A DNA stretch of 64,000 nucleotides from Metallumcola ferriviriculae. GTDB lineage: Bacteria; Bacillota; JADQBR01. Position 1 is the stretch's first letter, and each line of letters opens with the position of its first letter. Shown one piece after another: positions 1-8,017 of the stretch. The position numbers and the translations under genes are program-made. The stretch is from positions 3,076,501-3,140,500 of the forward strand of contig NZ_CP121694.1 in assembly GCF_035573695.1 (NCBI RefSeq). Reading direction: 5' to 3'. A model generated the notes under the pieces. It had not been told where the DNA came from and did no database searches. It saw only the letters and a list, made by a program, of their open reading frames with translations.

Positions 1-209
1 CAGACACCGGCCCCTTCCTCATCGACATCGATGGTAAAACCTTCCCGGCATGCCCAATCAAGTATATTCCTTACTGCCCTGGCATGCTCGGTCTCTAAAA
101 TTAATACATCCCCCGGAGCTAGTTCCTGAAATTTTTCCTTTGTCCGCATTAACGGCACCGGGCACACATAACCCAATAAGTCTAAATTATATTGAGTGAT
201 TTTCCCCAC
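1..209 (-). CDS. TusA/SirA-like sulfur carrier protein (3' end outside window)
   Basis: Translation of the minus strand from a GTG at 209 runs open to the window edge, about 69 residues. It shows the TusA-family signature CPVPLM near residue 17, followed by a KEKF..L.PGDVL segment and a hydrophobic/acidic continuation. TusA-family proteins carry persulfide sulfur on the CPxP cysteine and hand it to partners in thiouridine, molybdenum-cofactor or sulfur-oxidation pathways. The start overlaps the last 23 bases of the upstream YeeE-like gene, so the two are probably translationally coupled. The purine-rich stretch just upstream (AAGGAAGGTGGGG) lies very close to the GTG, so the exact start is uncertain. 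YeeE plus TusA pairs are a known arrangement for thiosulfate or sulfur import. The C-terminus is missing from the window. Confidence 0.8.
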   Translation of the reverse strand, partial: MGKITQYNLDLLGYVCPVPLMRTKEKFQELAPGDVLILETEHARAVRNILDWACREGFTIDVDEEGAGV

Positions 210-825
210 CTTCCTTTCGGAGCATCTCATTTTTAGCAGCTTTTTCAAAATGTAATATTAAAACCATTATCCCGACCAAAACCAATAATTGAACCAATAT
301 AGCTATCGGCCACCCAAAAACTTCAGGAAAAAATACCACTACGGAGGAATGCTTAATACTACCCCAAAGACCATAATGGTAAGCACCCATAACTGAGCCA
401 AAGATTAAACCTAACAATGTGGGAATAAATAATAGATATCCTTCACCAATTCTCATTAACGTCCCCGCTGCACAGCCACCCGCTATAGTCATTCCAAAGC
501 CAAACAATAATGCTCCAAGAACAGTTCGCCACCCAACGGTTACTAGGTATCCCTCCCCGCCAGTAATTTGTATAAAAGTAAAACCCAATGTTGAAACAAA
601 AATAAAAGCCACCAATGCTTTCAACAAATTCCCGTCACGAAATAACAAAAAATCACTAAACGCCGAGGCAATACAAAATCTAGATCTTTGCATTATAAAA
701 CCCAGGCTTAACCCAACTACAGCAATCGCCATTAGGCTATAACCTATTTGACTGAAAATGATTGCAGTAAAAGTTAGGAAACCAGGCAGCAGTAAAGTGA
801 ATTTATTATCGGGTCGAATTATCAT
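187..825 (-). CDS. YeeE/YedE (TsuA-like) sulfur-transport membrane protein
   Basis: A 212-residue, very hydrophobic protein with about five or six membrane segments. Two family signatures are visible: SRFCIASAFSDF around residue 50 and GFGMTIAGGCAAGTLMRIGEG around residues 108-128, each with the conserved cysteine that lines the pore in YeeE/TsuA thiosulfate importers. It is about two-thirds the length of the full two-repeat proteins, so it is a short-form member. The start ATG has a GAGG Shine-Dalgarno about 8 bases upstream. It overlaps the downstream TusA-like gene, which supports a role in bringing reduced sulfur into the cell and passing it to a carrier. The substrate (thiosulfate or another sulfur species) is inferred from the family only. 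Confidence 0.8.
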   Translation of the reverse strand: MIIRPDNKFTLLLPGFLTFTAIIFSQIGYSLMAIAVVGLSLGFIMQRSRFCIASAFSDFLLFRDGNLLKALVAFIFVSTLGFTFIQITGGEGYLVTVGWRTVLGALLFGFGMTIAGGCAAGTLMRIGEGYLLFIPTLLGLIFGSVMGAYHYGLWGSIKHSSVVVFFPEVFGWPIAILVQLLVLVGIMVLILHFEKAAKNEMLRKEGGENHSI

Positions 826-1019
826 TTATAGTCCTCACTTAAATTATGGTTTTATAACTCCTCCATTAATAAATTCTATTTTTATTATATATTTCCTTTG
901 CCTCCGGCCAACTGTTTATTTTCAATTTTAACCCCTCCCCACCCCGAAATTACCGCTTATCCACCCCTGTGGGGTCCTTTAAAAATCTCAAGCCCGATGA
1001 CAAAGCCTAGCTAAAAAGT

Positions 1020-1050
1020 TAAGAGCCCCGGTATAAAACCAAGGCTCTTA
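1020..1050 (-). terminator. Rho-independent terminator after the M14 peptidase
   Basis: On the minus strand TAAGAGCC...GGCTCTTA forms an 8-bp stem, extended by CCGG/TTGG contacts, followed by ACTTTTTAG. It lies 6 bases past the M14 peptidase stop codon. Confidence 0.8.
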
Positions 1051-1056
1051 ACAAAC

Positions 1057-2331
1057 TTACTCCATCGTTGATGGGTCGCGCATGCGGTTAGATGACTCCG
1101 GAATATCATCGTATAGTGATTCATCAACATCGGAAACTGACCCATCTGCTAAAGATTTTAAAATCTCATATACCGGAACTTTAGCAGTCTGCTTAAGCAT
1201 ACCATTTTGCTTTTGCCCTAAACTGCCACTCTGCCCCTTAATTTCAATGAGCATAATAGCAGTATCGTTTAAAGCAAAGGCTCCTAAAGAAGTACCTGGT
1301 AAATTAACATCTGGATACTTCTGAATAGCACCATAATGAGAAAATCCGCGTTGAATGGCTTGATAACCTACAACATTAATCTGCTTACCAAGCTTCAGTA
1401 CGGAGTCATCGACTTCGTATTCATTACCGGTAAACGGGTCAGTATATGGGTCTGCAACTACAGCAGCTATCTGAATAGGTACTGACCTAATATCCTCCTC
1501 TGACACTGTATTAAAACCCCTGTGATGAATATCAAAATATACATCTGGATCTAGTTCTTTAAACACTTTGGTAACTATTCTAGACTCAGGTGTTACATAA
1601 AAACCGCCGAAATCACTATTATTTCTGTCGCCGTTATTTAAGACTTGCTCTAAAGTCATACCTTCAGTATCCGCTTCAGTAATAAAATCTTCAGGCCTGA
1701 AGTCAAGATTAGGATTGTAATCCCTGTTTTCGTCATAACCCTTTTCTCTATCACGGTAATACCATGGTGCTTCAGTTCCGGCGGGTAAACCTAGAAATTC
1801 AGGATCCCAGAGTTGATGCGTCCTTCTCTGAGGGGACCATTTTCCCTCCACCTCATTCATTGCACCATCAGGATTTATTCTGGGCATAAACCATACCGTA
1901 ACATTGTCTAAAATTTCATTGAATTCTTTACCGCTGCCGGCAAATTGTTTCATTAACTCAACCATAGCTTCTGTGCCCAAGGGTTCATTACCATGTATTT
2001 GAGTGGTAATTAAAACCCGCTTTTTATTCGGATCATCAGCTCCACCGAATTTGGCAACATAAAGCGGGAAACCCTCTTCCTCCATAAGGTCACCATTAAT
2101 AGCATTGGAATATCCTACCACTTCTAATTCCATCTTTCCCTTTGAAGACGCTTCTATCTTCTTCAAAGTGTCTGCCAGTTCCTCATTAGTCATAAAACTA
2201 GAAAAGGATACGTTTTGCTCGCGTTCTACATACGGACCGTTTGGAATTGATTGTGGCTGTGCCATAGCAATGGAAGACAACAATAACATAAATATCAAAC
2301 CTACACCCAATAGTTTAGCAGCCCTTTTCAT
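1057..2331 (-). CDS. Secreted M14-family zinc carboxypeptidase
   Basis: A 424-residue protein beginning with a clear Sec signal peptide (MKRAAKLLGVGLIFMLLLSS, cleavage probably after AMA near residue 24). Motifs of M14 metallocarboxypeptidases are present in order: HGNEPLGTEA (first zinc ligands His and Glu, near residue 114), RINPDGA (near 152), FDIHHRG (third zinc ligand His, near 268) and the catalytic Glu in MLIEIKGQSG (near 365). The enzyme should remove C-terminal residues from extracellular peptides or cell-wall peptides. The sequence does not say which. It stands alone, with its own terminator downstream. The ATG is preceded by a GGAGGGA Shine-Dalgarno. Mutation of a zinc ligand is not apparent, so it is probably active. 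Confidence 0.85.
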   Translation of the reverse strand: MKRAAKLLGVGLIFMLLLSSIAMAQPQSIPNGPYVEREQNVSFSSFMTNEELADTLKKIEASSKGKMELEVVGYSNAINGDLMEEEGFPLYVAKFGGADDPNKKRVLITTQIHGNEPLGTEAMVELMKQFAGSGKEFNEILDNVTVWFMPRINPDGAMNEVEGKWSPQRRTHQLWDPEFLGLPAGTEAPWYYRDREKGYDENRDYNPNLDFRPEDFITEADTEGMTLEQVLNNGDRNNSDFGGFYVTPESRIVTKVFKELDPDVYFDIHHRGFNTVSEEDIRSVPIQIAAVVADPYTDPFTGNEYEVDDSVLKLGKQINVVGYQAIQRGFSHYGAIQKYPDVNLPGTSLGAFALNDTAIMLIEIKGQSGSLGQKQNGMLKQTAKVPVYEILKSLADGSVSDVDESLYDDIPESSNRMRDPSTME

Positions 2332-2546
2332 AAAAAATCCCTCCAGTTTTTCATAATATTAAGTTAATTTAGCTTGGCTTTTGGTGCACCTCCTTCCATT
2401 TATAATTATACAAGCTTCTCTTGGTAATTTTTGTAAGAATAAAGGGTGGGTCCTTTTATTTTTATCGCAAATTTCGACGGTACAATCTATGAGACTAAAT
2501 TTACTCTTCATAATCGCTGATAGCCGTAAAATTCGGTACAAAAAAA

Positions 2547-2575
2547 AGATGGCTTCTGTATAACAAAAACCATCT
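2547..2575 (-). terminator. Orphan rho-independent terminator next to the IS1182 insertion
   Basis: On the minus strand AGATGG plus six more pairs (two G-U) form a 12-bp stem with loop TTATA, followed by eight T. There is no minus-strand gene directly upstream because the insertion sequence starts 27 bases away, so the transcript it ended may have been cut off by the insertion. The rest of 2332-2601 shows no convincing gene. Confidence 0.6.
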
Positions 2576-2653
2576 CTTTAAATTTCTTATAATCTACTTA
2601 TTGATTCCCCTGCAAAAACCCCTAAAAAAAGGTCTTAAAAAGGAAGATTTTAC

Positions 2654-2716
2654 CCCCTTCGCGTCGAAGTAATAATGGTAGAAACCATTGGTAGGTCTAC
2701 ACTTGAGGCGAAGGGG
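2654..2716 (+). promoter_or_regulatory. Hairpin covering the transposase Shine-Dalgarno
   Basis: CCCCTTCGC (2654-2662) pairs with GCGAAGGGG (2708-2716), with further near-complementarity inside and an inner AATGGT/ACCATT stem (2674-2689). The 3' arm contains the AAGGGG that serves the ATG at 2727. A transcript entering from outside the element would therefore hide the ribosome-binding site. Confidence 0.5.
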
Positions 2717-2726
2717 CGTGCAAAGA

Positions 2727-4346
2727 ATGTTTAGAAAAAACGATGGTCATTTGCAGGAAGAATTGTTCAGTCACTATCAAACCATGAACCCTAAAATAGC
2801 TAAAATGCTGAAAGATACCTGGGCACCGATTTTTTATGAGCATGTCTTTTGTAAAATAGATGAAGAAGTGTTTGCTCCACTTTACTGTTTTGATAACGGC
2901 AGGCCTAATTTCCCGGTAAATATCCTTTTATCATTGGAATTAATAAAGAATATGTTCGACTACACAGATGAAGAAATCTTAGAACAATTCTATTTCAATT
3001 ATCAGGTAATCTACGCTTTAGGTATCAAAAATATTGGCGAAATATACTTTGCTGAACGCACCCTGTATGAATTTAGAGAACGCCTCGTCAACTACGTTAA
3101 GGAACACCCCGATGAAGAAGAAATCATGTTTAAGCAGTTTGAAATCTTAACTCGGCATTTCATCGATAAAGCCAATATTAAAACAGACGAACAAAGAATG
3201 GACTCAACCTATGTTACCCCTAATATTAAAAGAGCTGGAAGGTTATCCCTTGCTTATGATTTTTTAGAAAAAGCCGTGAAAGCAATACCTCAAAAACATT
3301 TAAGCAACTCACTAAAAGAAGTACTGGAGCCTTCCTTCAAGACCAAACTGCTGTTTAAAACCAAGGCCAGTAAGATAAATGCCAAGCTTGAGACAGTACT
3401 CATACTTTGTACAGAAATTTATGACCTCGCTAAAGCAAAACAACTAACTTCAAAAGAGGAAATCAAACTGTTAGCTCGTTTTCTCAATGAACAAGCACAT
3501 TATGATACAGAAAAGAAAGTCTGGGTGCCCGAAGATAATAAAGAAATTTCTTCCGCATCCATGCAGTCTGCCCATGATACGGACGCTACCTTTAGAAATA
3601 AAAACGGTAAGACGAACCAAGGCTATGTTGTTAATCTAGCTGAAACATGTTCGAAAGATAATCCGGTGCAGCTAATTACAGATTACGATCTGGATGTCAA
3701 TATAAAAAGCGATACAGAACTGGCACGAAAACGTGTAGATACTATCAAGAAAAATACTGATGTTACTGACCTCTACGTAGATGGCGGCTATTACGGCGAA
3801 GAAACAATTAACAAAGCTGATGAAGCAGAAGTCAAACTGCATTTTACAGACATGACCGGCAGGAAAAGTACCAGTAACAAATTACCTCTGACAAACTTCA
3901 ACTTCAATGAAGAACATGAGGTGGAAAAATGTCCTGCAGGTAAAATACCACTTCGAAGCGACTATAGTAAGAAATCTAAAAGTACAACGACCCATTTTGA
4001 GAAGTCAGAATGCCTTTATTGCCCCATAAGAGAGCATTGTCCCGTAAAGCCGCAGAAAAAATCAATGGTACTGAGAGCCAGTAAAAAAGCAATACTAGCA
4101 GCCAACACCCGCCAAGAAATTTCAAAAAAGGAAATACGACGTGAAAACACCAGTAAAAGGGCTGCCATAGAGGGTACCAACTCTGCAATTAAAAGGGGCC
4201 AAGGTGCTAACAAACTTAGAGTAAGAGGCCTGATCAAATGTCAGTTACAAATTGGCCTCAAGGTAATTGGTCATAACTTCAAACAATTTTCCCGAGCAAT
4301 GAATAAGCCTAAACCAAAAGGCAGGGAAGTGGTGTGTCCAATGTAG
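2727..4346 (+). CDS. IS1182-family DDE transposase
   Basis: About 539 residues from the ATG at 2727, which has an AAGGGG Shine-Dalgarno 9-10 bases upstream. An upstream in-frame TTG at 2688 would lie inside the hairpin and is less likely. The N-terminal region (LFSHYQTMNPKIAKML, then FPVNILLSLELIKNMF) is the typical transposase N-domain of the IS1182/IS5-like group. The DDE core includes SAHDTDATFRNKNGK, LYVDGGYYGEE and a C-terminal RAAIEGTNSAIKRGQG containing the catalytic Glu. A cysteine cluster (CLYCPIREHCPV) precedes it. The reading frame is complete, so the element may still be mobile. It catalyses cut-and-paste movement of its own ends. Confidence 0.9.
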   Translation: MFRKNDGHLQEELFSHYQTMNPKIAKMLKDTWAPIFYEHVFCKIDEEVFAPLYCFDNGRPNFPVNILLSLELIKNMFDYTDEEILEQFYFNYQVIYALGIKNIGEIYFAERTLYEFRERLVNYVKEHPDEEEIMFKQFEILTRHFIDKANIKTDEQRMDSTYVTPNIKRAGRLSLAYDFLEKAVKAIPQKHLSNSLKEVLEPSFKTKLLFKTKASKINAKLETVLILCTEIYDLAKAKQLTSKEEIKLLARFLNEQAHYDTEKKVWVPEDNKEISSASMQSAHDTDATFRNKNGKTNQGYVVNLAETCSKDNPVQLITDYDLDVNIKSDTELARKRVDTIKKNTDVTDLYVDGGYYGEETINKADEAEVKLHFTDMTGRKSTSNKLPLTNFNFNEEHEVEKCPAGKIPLRSDYSKKSKSTTTHFEKSECLYCPIREHCPVKPQKKSMVLRASKKAILAANTRQEISKKEIRRENTSKRAAIEGTNSAIKRGQGANKLRVRGLIKCQLQIGLKVIGHNFKQFSRAMNKPKPKGREVVCPM

Positions 4347-4502
4347 AGCAAAACACAGTGAAAACAAGGATTTATTGATGTATATGTACATCATATACCT
4401 GAAAAAATCCGGCTTTGAGGTAACTAAACAAAAAATGAGCTTATTTTAAATTCTCCCAAGGGGTTAATAGGGGGTAATCACTCCCTTTCAGCAGGGGAAT
4501 CA

Positions 4503-4643
4503 CTTATTATATATTACGAAATTAAGTCGGGTGAAACCTAAATAACATGGGTATTGGCTATCACTTTGTTGGCTGGTAAACGTCCCGGCATTTCTTATGC
4601 TTAACATACCGATTGAAGTAATATCCTGCTAAAACGTAAAAGC
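4503..4643. other. Intergenic stretch right of the IS1182 element
   Basis: No convincing open frame. The stretch contains small GC-rich stem candidates (for example GGTGAAACC and around CCCGGCATTTC) that look more like a structured RNA than random spacer, but I cannot assign a class. Confidence 0.3.
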
Positions 4644-4659
4644 CCCGGCCAAAACCGGG
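4644..4659 (-). terminator. Rho-independent terminator after the Spo0E-like gene
   Basis: Minus strand TCCCGG-TTTTGG-CCGGGG followed by CTTTTACGTTTT, 3 bases past the stop codon at 4663. Confidence 0.65.
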
Positions 4660-4662
4660 ACA

Positions 4663-4830
4663 CTACTTATTTACCTCATATTCATTTATAGCCTTCATCT
4701 TTTCAACCACGACCCTATCCAGCTTTTGGCTGAGAGCCAGAACCTCTTCGGATGAGAGTGGCTTTTTATCTTCAGTAATTAACATGTTTAACCGGTTTCT
4801 TAATTGCTGGACTTGCTGAGTAATATTCAT
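4663..4830 (-). CDS. Spo0E-like aspartyl-phosphate phosphatase
   Basis: A 55-residue protein starting at the ATG at 4830 (MNITQQVQQLRNRLNML), chosen because AGAGG lies about 9 bases upstream. A longer in-frame start at 4869 lacks this site. The family signature SQKLD(R) is visible at about residues 33-38, after a first helix rich in Arg and Leu. Spo0E-type proteins are small two-helix phosphatases that dephosphorylate Spo0A~P and so hold back sporulation or biofilm formation. Length and motif both fit the family. It is followed by its own terminator and lies near sigK, a later sporulation gene, but there is no sign that the two are co-transcribed. Confidence 0.75.
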   Translation of the reverse strand: MNITQQVQQLRNRLNMLITEDKKPLSSEEVLALSQKLDRVVVEKMKAINEYEVNK

Positions 4831-4981
4831 TCCATAATCCTCTCCCTTGAGAACCTCACAAATCAACATTTTACATCATTTAAAATGAAAATCGAGGGGT
4901 CATTTGTCACATTTTTCCACACTTCCATATTTTTTAGTTTATTGAACTTCTTTCGTGTTTATATAGCGCAATCTAAAAAAA

Positions 4982-5012
4982 AGATGACTTTTATAAAATA
5001 TAAAAGCCATCT
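4982..5012 (-). terminator. Rho-independent terminator downstream of the sigK/zinc-ribbon genes
   Basis: Minus strand AGATGGCTTTTAT pairs with ATAAAAGTCATCT (13 bp, one imperfect pair) and is followed by a run of eight T. It would end transcripts from the small zinc-ribbon gene and perhaps sigK. Confidence 0.75.
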
Positions 5013-5103
5013 CTCTGTGCCTAGAATTCTTAACTTACAAGCCCTCATCCATTAACTCAAATAAAGTCAATAAGTAGGCTTTTAACTTCAACCCTTAACT
5101 TCC

Positions 5104-5256
5104 CTAACTTGTTTTCCTAAACCGCCGCCCTTCCTTTCCCCGATAGGCGCAGGAATCATTCATGCATACATACTCACCCGGTGTTTTGTGAGTCACCTTA
5201 TTAATATATTCCATGGTGCTTCCGCAATGGTCACATACTACTTTAGCTCCCGGCAA
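5104..5256 (-). CDS. Small zinc-ribbon-like protein (50 aa)
   Basis: A short frame starting with TTG at 5256, preceded at good spacing by a strong GGAAGGAGGG Shine-Dalgarno. The 50-residue product begins MPGAKVVCDHCGSTMEYI and has paired cysteines CxxC (residues 8 and 11) and CxxxxC (31 and 36), spaced like a zinc ribbon, with a basic tail (GRRFRKTS). The function is unknown. Many sporeformers encode similar tiny zinc-binding proteins that may act as nucleic-acid-binding or regulatory factors. It lies 49 bases downstream of the sigK stop codon on the same strand, and a terminator follows, so it may be the last gene of the sigK transcript. Treat it as hypothetical but probably real, because of the ribosome site and cysteine pattern. 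Confidence 0.6.
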   Translation of the reverse strand: MPGAKVVCDHCGSTMEYINKVTHKTPGEYVCMNDSCAYRGKEGRRFRKTS

Positions 5257-5305
5257 GATTGACCCTCCTTCCCTGTACTTTTCTCAAAATGTTATTTAGG
5301 CAATA

Positions 5306-6001
5306 TTAAGACTGTAAGTCTTTAATCAACTTCTGAATCGCCTTCTTTTCAATTCTCGATACATAAGACCTAGATATCCCAAGCTTTTTAGCAATATCCC
5401 GCTGTGTCTTTCTCAAGCCGTTAAACAGCCCGTAACGCCACTCCAGCACCTGCTTTTCCCGCTTATTCAAATTCTTCACATGTTCAAGCACACGCTTTCT
5501 TTCCTGTTTTAATTCCACGGTTTCAGCGACTGTATCCAAATCCGTCCCTAATACATCCATTAGGGTAATTTCATTCCCCTCTTTATCTACCCCAATAGGG
5601 TCGTGTAAAGATACTTCACCGCGAATTTTTTTTCGTGATCGTAAATGCATCAAGATTTCATTTTCAATACACCGGGCAGCATAGGTAGCAAGCTTCGTTC
5701 CTTTTGAAGTATCGTAGGTATTAATACCTTTAATTAAGCCAATGGTTCCTATGGAAATTAAATCATCTACATCCACTCCGGTGCCCTCAAATTTTTTAGT
5801 TATATGAGCAACCAGTCTGAGGTTATGCTCAATCAATGTGTTACGTGCATCCTGATCACCACGGGCAAATTCCTCAAGGTAGCGTTTTTCATCTTCGTCG
5901 GAAAGAGGATAAGGGAAAGCATTATTGGACATATATGCCACAATTAAAGCGATGGTTTGGAGCACTAACAAGCTGCCGAAAGTAGTTAAACCGGGAATCA
6001 T
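5306..6001 (-). CDS. sigK: Sporulation sigma factor SigK (pro-sigma-K)
   Basis: A 231-residue sigma-70-family factor. The start at 6001 ([20 protein letters not shown]) is chosen for its AGGAGGTG Shine-Dalgarno; the frame could extend further upstream but without one. The hydrophobic N-terminus of about 20 residues matches the pro-sequence that tethers pro-sigma-K to the membrane before cleavage by SpoIVFB. Region 2 follows ([16 protein letters not shown]..., [18 protein letters not shown]) and then region 4 with a helix-turn-helix ([24 protein letters not shown]). SigK directs late mother-cell transcription, including coat and cortex genes. The gene is whole, so there is no skin-type element splitting it here. 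A sigma-E-like promoter lies upstream, as expected for this gene. Confidence 0.93.
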   Translation of the reverse strand: MIPGLTTFGSLLVLQTIALIVAYMSNNAFPYPLSDEDEKRYLEEFARGDQDARNTLIEHNLRLVAHITKKFEGTGVDVDDLISIGTIGLIKGINTYDTSKGTKLATYAARCIENEILMHLRSRKKIRGEVSLHDPIGVDKEGNEITLMDVLGTDLDTVAETVELKQERKRVLEHVKNLNKREKQVLEWRYGLFNGLRKTQRDIAKKLGISRSYVSRIEKKAIQKLIKDLQS

Positions 6002-6031
6002 GTATACACCTCCTGAAATTCGGTACTTTAT

Positions 6032-6060
6032 ACTATATGGTCTTTGACTGACATATGTGA
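6032..6060 (-). promoter_or_regulatory. Possible sigma-E-type promoter of sigK
   Basis: Minus strand has TCACATAT, then 13 bases, then CATATAGT, which matches the mother-cell -10 form CATACAnT at all but one position. It ends about 30 bases before the sigK start codon. Sigma-E drives sigK in B. subtilis. The match here is by eye only. Confidence 0.4.
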
Positions 6061-6146
6061 CTGCCCTAAAATGGAAATTTTTTACCATTAAGATTTGCCA
6101 TAAGTTTAGATGAGAGCGGAAAAGCTATACTAAGGAGGTGATATAA

Positions 6147-6389
6147 ATGAGTAAAATTCACTGCACGGTAAATAACTGCCACTATTATAAGCAGGGAAAC
6201 ATTTGTGATGCATCAGAAATTCTGGTGACGTCTGACCAAATCGGCGCAACTTTGCCGGATAATGCAGATGCCACCCAAGCCCAGAATATGGGCGTAACAC
6301 CGACTAACACCTGTATGGAAACCTGCTGCAAAAGTTTTGTCCATCAAAATTCGGCACAAACAAACGTTGATGGCATAATTAGGAAATAG
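6147..6389 (+). CDS. DUF1540 domain protein
   Basis: An 80-residue, cysteine-rich protein. The N-terminus CTVNNCHYYKQGNICDASEI is the DUF1540 pattern (Cys-x4-5-Cys-x7-8-Cys), and a second cysteine cluster CMETCCKSF lies near residue 56. These proteins are common in anaerobic sporeformers and probably bind a metal. Their role is not established. The ATG is preceded by a full AAGGAGGTGAT Shine-Dalgarno, one of the strongest in the window, suggesting high translation. It is transcribed divergently from sigK and shares a bidirectional terminator with the convergent gene to its right. Confidence 0.8.
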   Translation: MSKIHCTVNNCHYYKQGNICDASEILVTSDQIGATLPDNADATQAQNMGVTPTNTCMETCCKSFVHQNSAQTNVDGIIRK

Positions 6390-6450
6390 AAAAACCTTCA
6401 AGAGAAACAATTTAATCGCCTTGGCGCATTAAGGTCTAACTTTTCAAAAA

Positions 6451-6476
6451 AATTAAGCCCCACCCGGGGCTTAATT
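6451..6476. terminator. Bidirectional terminator
   Basis: AATTAAGCCCC-ACCC-GGGGCTTAATT, an 11-bp perfect stem between two convergent genes, with short T-rich tails on both strands. The plus-strand side follows the DUF1540 gene and the minus-strand side the GltB-domain gene. Confidence 0.8.
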
Positions 6477-6501
6477 TGTAGTAATATATTTTTTCGCCAA
6501 G

Positions 6502-7893
6502 TTATGGTGACACTCCAGTAAACGGAACGCCGGCAATGTCAGCCACATCCCGATCTATGGCACAGAGATCATCCAGGCCGATGTCGTGAATGTTTCTCTT
6601 CCCCAGCGCCCTAATCCCGTCCCCCATTTCTTCTGAAGCGGATTTCAAGTATTTATGCGTACTCATTATACCTTTCTTCAAATTAAATTTATCTGCCTGC
6701 TTCCCATCTGCCCATACTACCTGGGTTGGCGGTTCCCAGGGTAGAGACTTTAATACTTGAGTATGAGCCATAGCAAAAAGAATCATTGTGCCTGTATTGA
6801 CTGCGTCAGCACCCAGCGCAATTGCTTTTAAAAAGTCACCGGGAGAAAATAACCCCCCTGAGGCAATTAGACTCACCTTGCCATTAAGCTTATTTTCCCT
6901 AAAAAACTTTCCTGCCCGGCACAGAGCATGGAGGGTGGGAATGCCAAAGTCATCTTGGGTAATGGGAGGAGACCCGTGAGTAGCTGCTTCGGCACCATCA
7001 ACAACAATATAATCTACTCCCGCATCAACCAATAACTCCAAATCGCTTTCCAATGACTGCCCCGCCGCAATTTTAGCCCCCACCGGTACCCCTTCGCTGA
7101 TTTTTTTAAGATGTTTAATCATTTTCGGCAGCATATTTTTTTCTTCCACCATATTAGCAAAACGACTATCGGAACGAAGGGCATCGCGATAAGGAATCGG
7201 CATTTTTTTTCGGACAGCATCCAAAACTTTTTTATTGACCACTCTATGCCCTAATCCAGCGGTTGCTCCTTGGCCCAGATGTATTTCTATCGCGTCTGCC
7301 TGTTTCAATATTTCTTCCTCTTTTTGCCAATGGTACTTGGTGTACTGGATAATTAGCTTTTTTGCTGCATCTCTTTCAGATTGAAGAAATGGCCCTTCTC
7401 CTGTATTTGTAGCAGTTCCGGACATACCTGCCCCTTTGGCCAAAGCTATCTTAGCTTTTTCACTAAGGGCCAAGCCGAATGCCATACCTGATATCATGAT
7501 GGGAATACTGATACTTAATGGCTTTTCTGCTTTTGGACCGATAACTGTACCCATTTCAATTGGCGTGTTCGGGTTTTCGGGCAGTGGGTGCAGTTGGGCA
7601 GTACGAAACATAAGACTGTGCATACGGGGGAACTTTCTTGGGCTTCCCAGAGGCCTTTGAATAACCTTTCCCTCCTGGGCTCGAAGGTTAGTTTCCATAA
7701 TATTTTGTAACCCCGCCCTTGTGACAGCGGATACAAATTCCCAGACGTTCTCATTGTAGGGGTCCATCATTAAACGGCCCATGGCACTTTGCACGCTCTT
7801 GTGGACTAATTTTCTAGCCGCTAAGATGCCTCCGCCCACTAGTGCTGTACCAAGTAAAATATCCTCAAATTTTTCCCCGGCACCTTTCCGCAT
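6502..7893 (-). CDS. FMN-binding glutamate synthase-domain protein
   Basis: About 463 residues from the ATG at 7893, which has AAGGAGGGT five bases upstream. The frame extends further upstream but would overlap ktrA. A hydrophobic segment (ILLGTALVGGGILAARKL) near residues 12-30 may anchor the protein. The rest is the FMN-dependent central/synthase domain of GltB: PIMISGMAFGLALSEKAK, GMSGTATNTGEGPF, EIHLGQGATAG, DYIVVDGAEAATHGSPP and IASGGLFSPGDFLKAIALGADAVN. It lacks the GltB glutaminase and GXGXG domains, so it is one of the stand-alone GltB2-type proteins of anaerobes whose substrate is uncertain. It may work with a separate ferredoxin or amidotransferase. It follows ktrA on the same strand after a 124-base gap. 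Confidence 0.8.
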   Translation of the reverse strand: MRKGAGEKFEDILLGTALVGGGILAARKLVHKSVQSAMGRLMMDPYNENVWEFVSAVTRAGLQNIMETNLRAQEGKVIQRPLGSPRKFPRMHSLMFRTAQLHPLPENPNTPIEMGTVIGPKAEKPLSISIPIMISGMAFGLALSEKAKIALAKGAGMSGTATNTGEGPFLQSERDAAKKLIIQYTKYHWQKEEEILKQADAIEIHLGQGATAGLGHRVVNKKVLDAVRKKMPIPYRDALRSDSRFANMVEEKNMLPKMIKHLKKISEGVPVGAKIAAGQSLESDLELLVDAGVDYIVVDGAEAATHGSPPITQDDFGIPTLHALCRAGKFFRENKLNGKVSLIASGGLFSPGDFLKAIALGADAVNTGTMILFAMAHTQVLKSLPWEPPTQVVWADGKQADKFNLKKGIMSTHKYLKSASEEMGDGIRALGKRNIHDIGLDDLCAIDRDVADIAGVPFTGVSP

Positions 7894-8017
7894 ACTGACC
7901 CTCCTTACGAACCTCGGTTTTAAAGTTGCTTTCTTAGTATAAACAAATTGGCTAAAAAAAAATCCACCCCATGGGCAGATTATTAGTGCATCTATCGATA
8001 AAGTAGGTCTTTCCTTT

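Larger units (their letters stand above)
2602..4502 (+). mobile_element. IS1182-family insertion sequence, 1901 bp, intact
   Basis: The ends carry a perfect 12-bp inverted repeat: TGATTCCCCTGC at 2602-2613 and its reverse complement at 4491-4502. The 5 bases CTTAT occur on both outer sides (2597-2601 and 4503-4507) and are a likely target duplication. One uninterrupted transposase fills the element. These boundaries were read directly from the sequence. Family membership comes from the transposase. Confidence 0.85.

Noticed and set aside
4377-4392. GATGTA-TATG-TACATC hairpin as terminator of the IS1182 transposase
   Set aside because: A short 6-bp, AT-rich stem without a following T-run.
5306-6001. 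sigK split by a skin-like prophage element
   Set aside because: The frame is continuous from the pro-sequence to the C-terminal helix-turn-helix.
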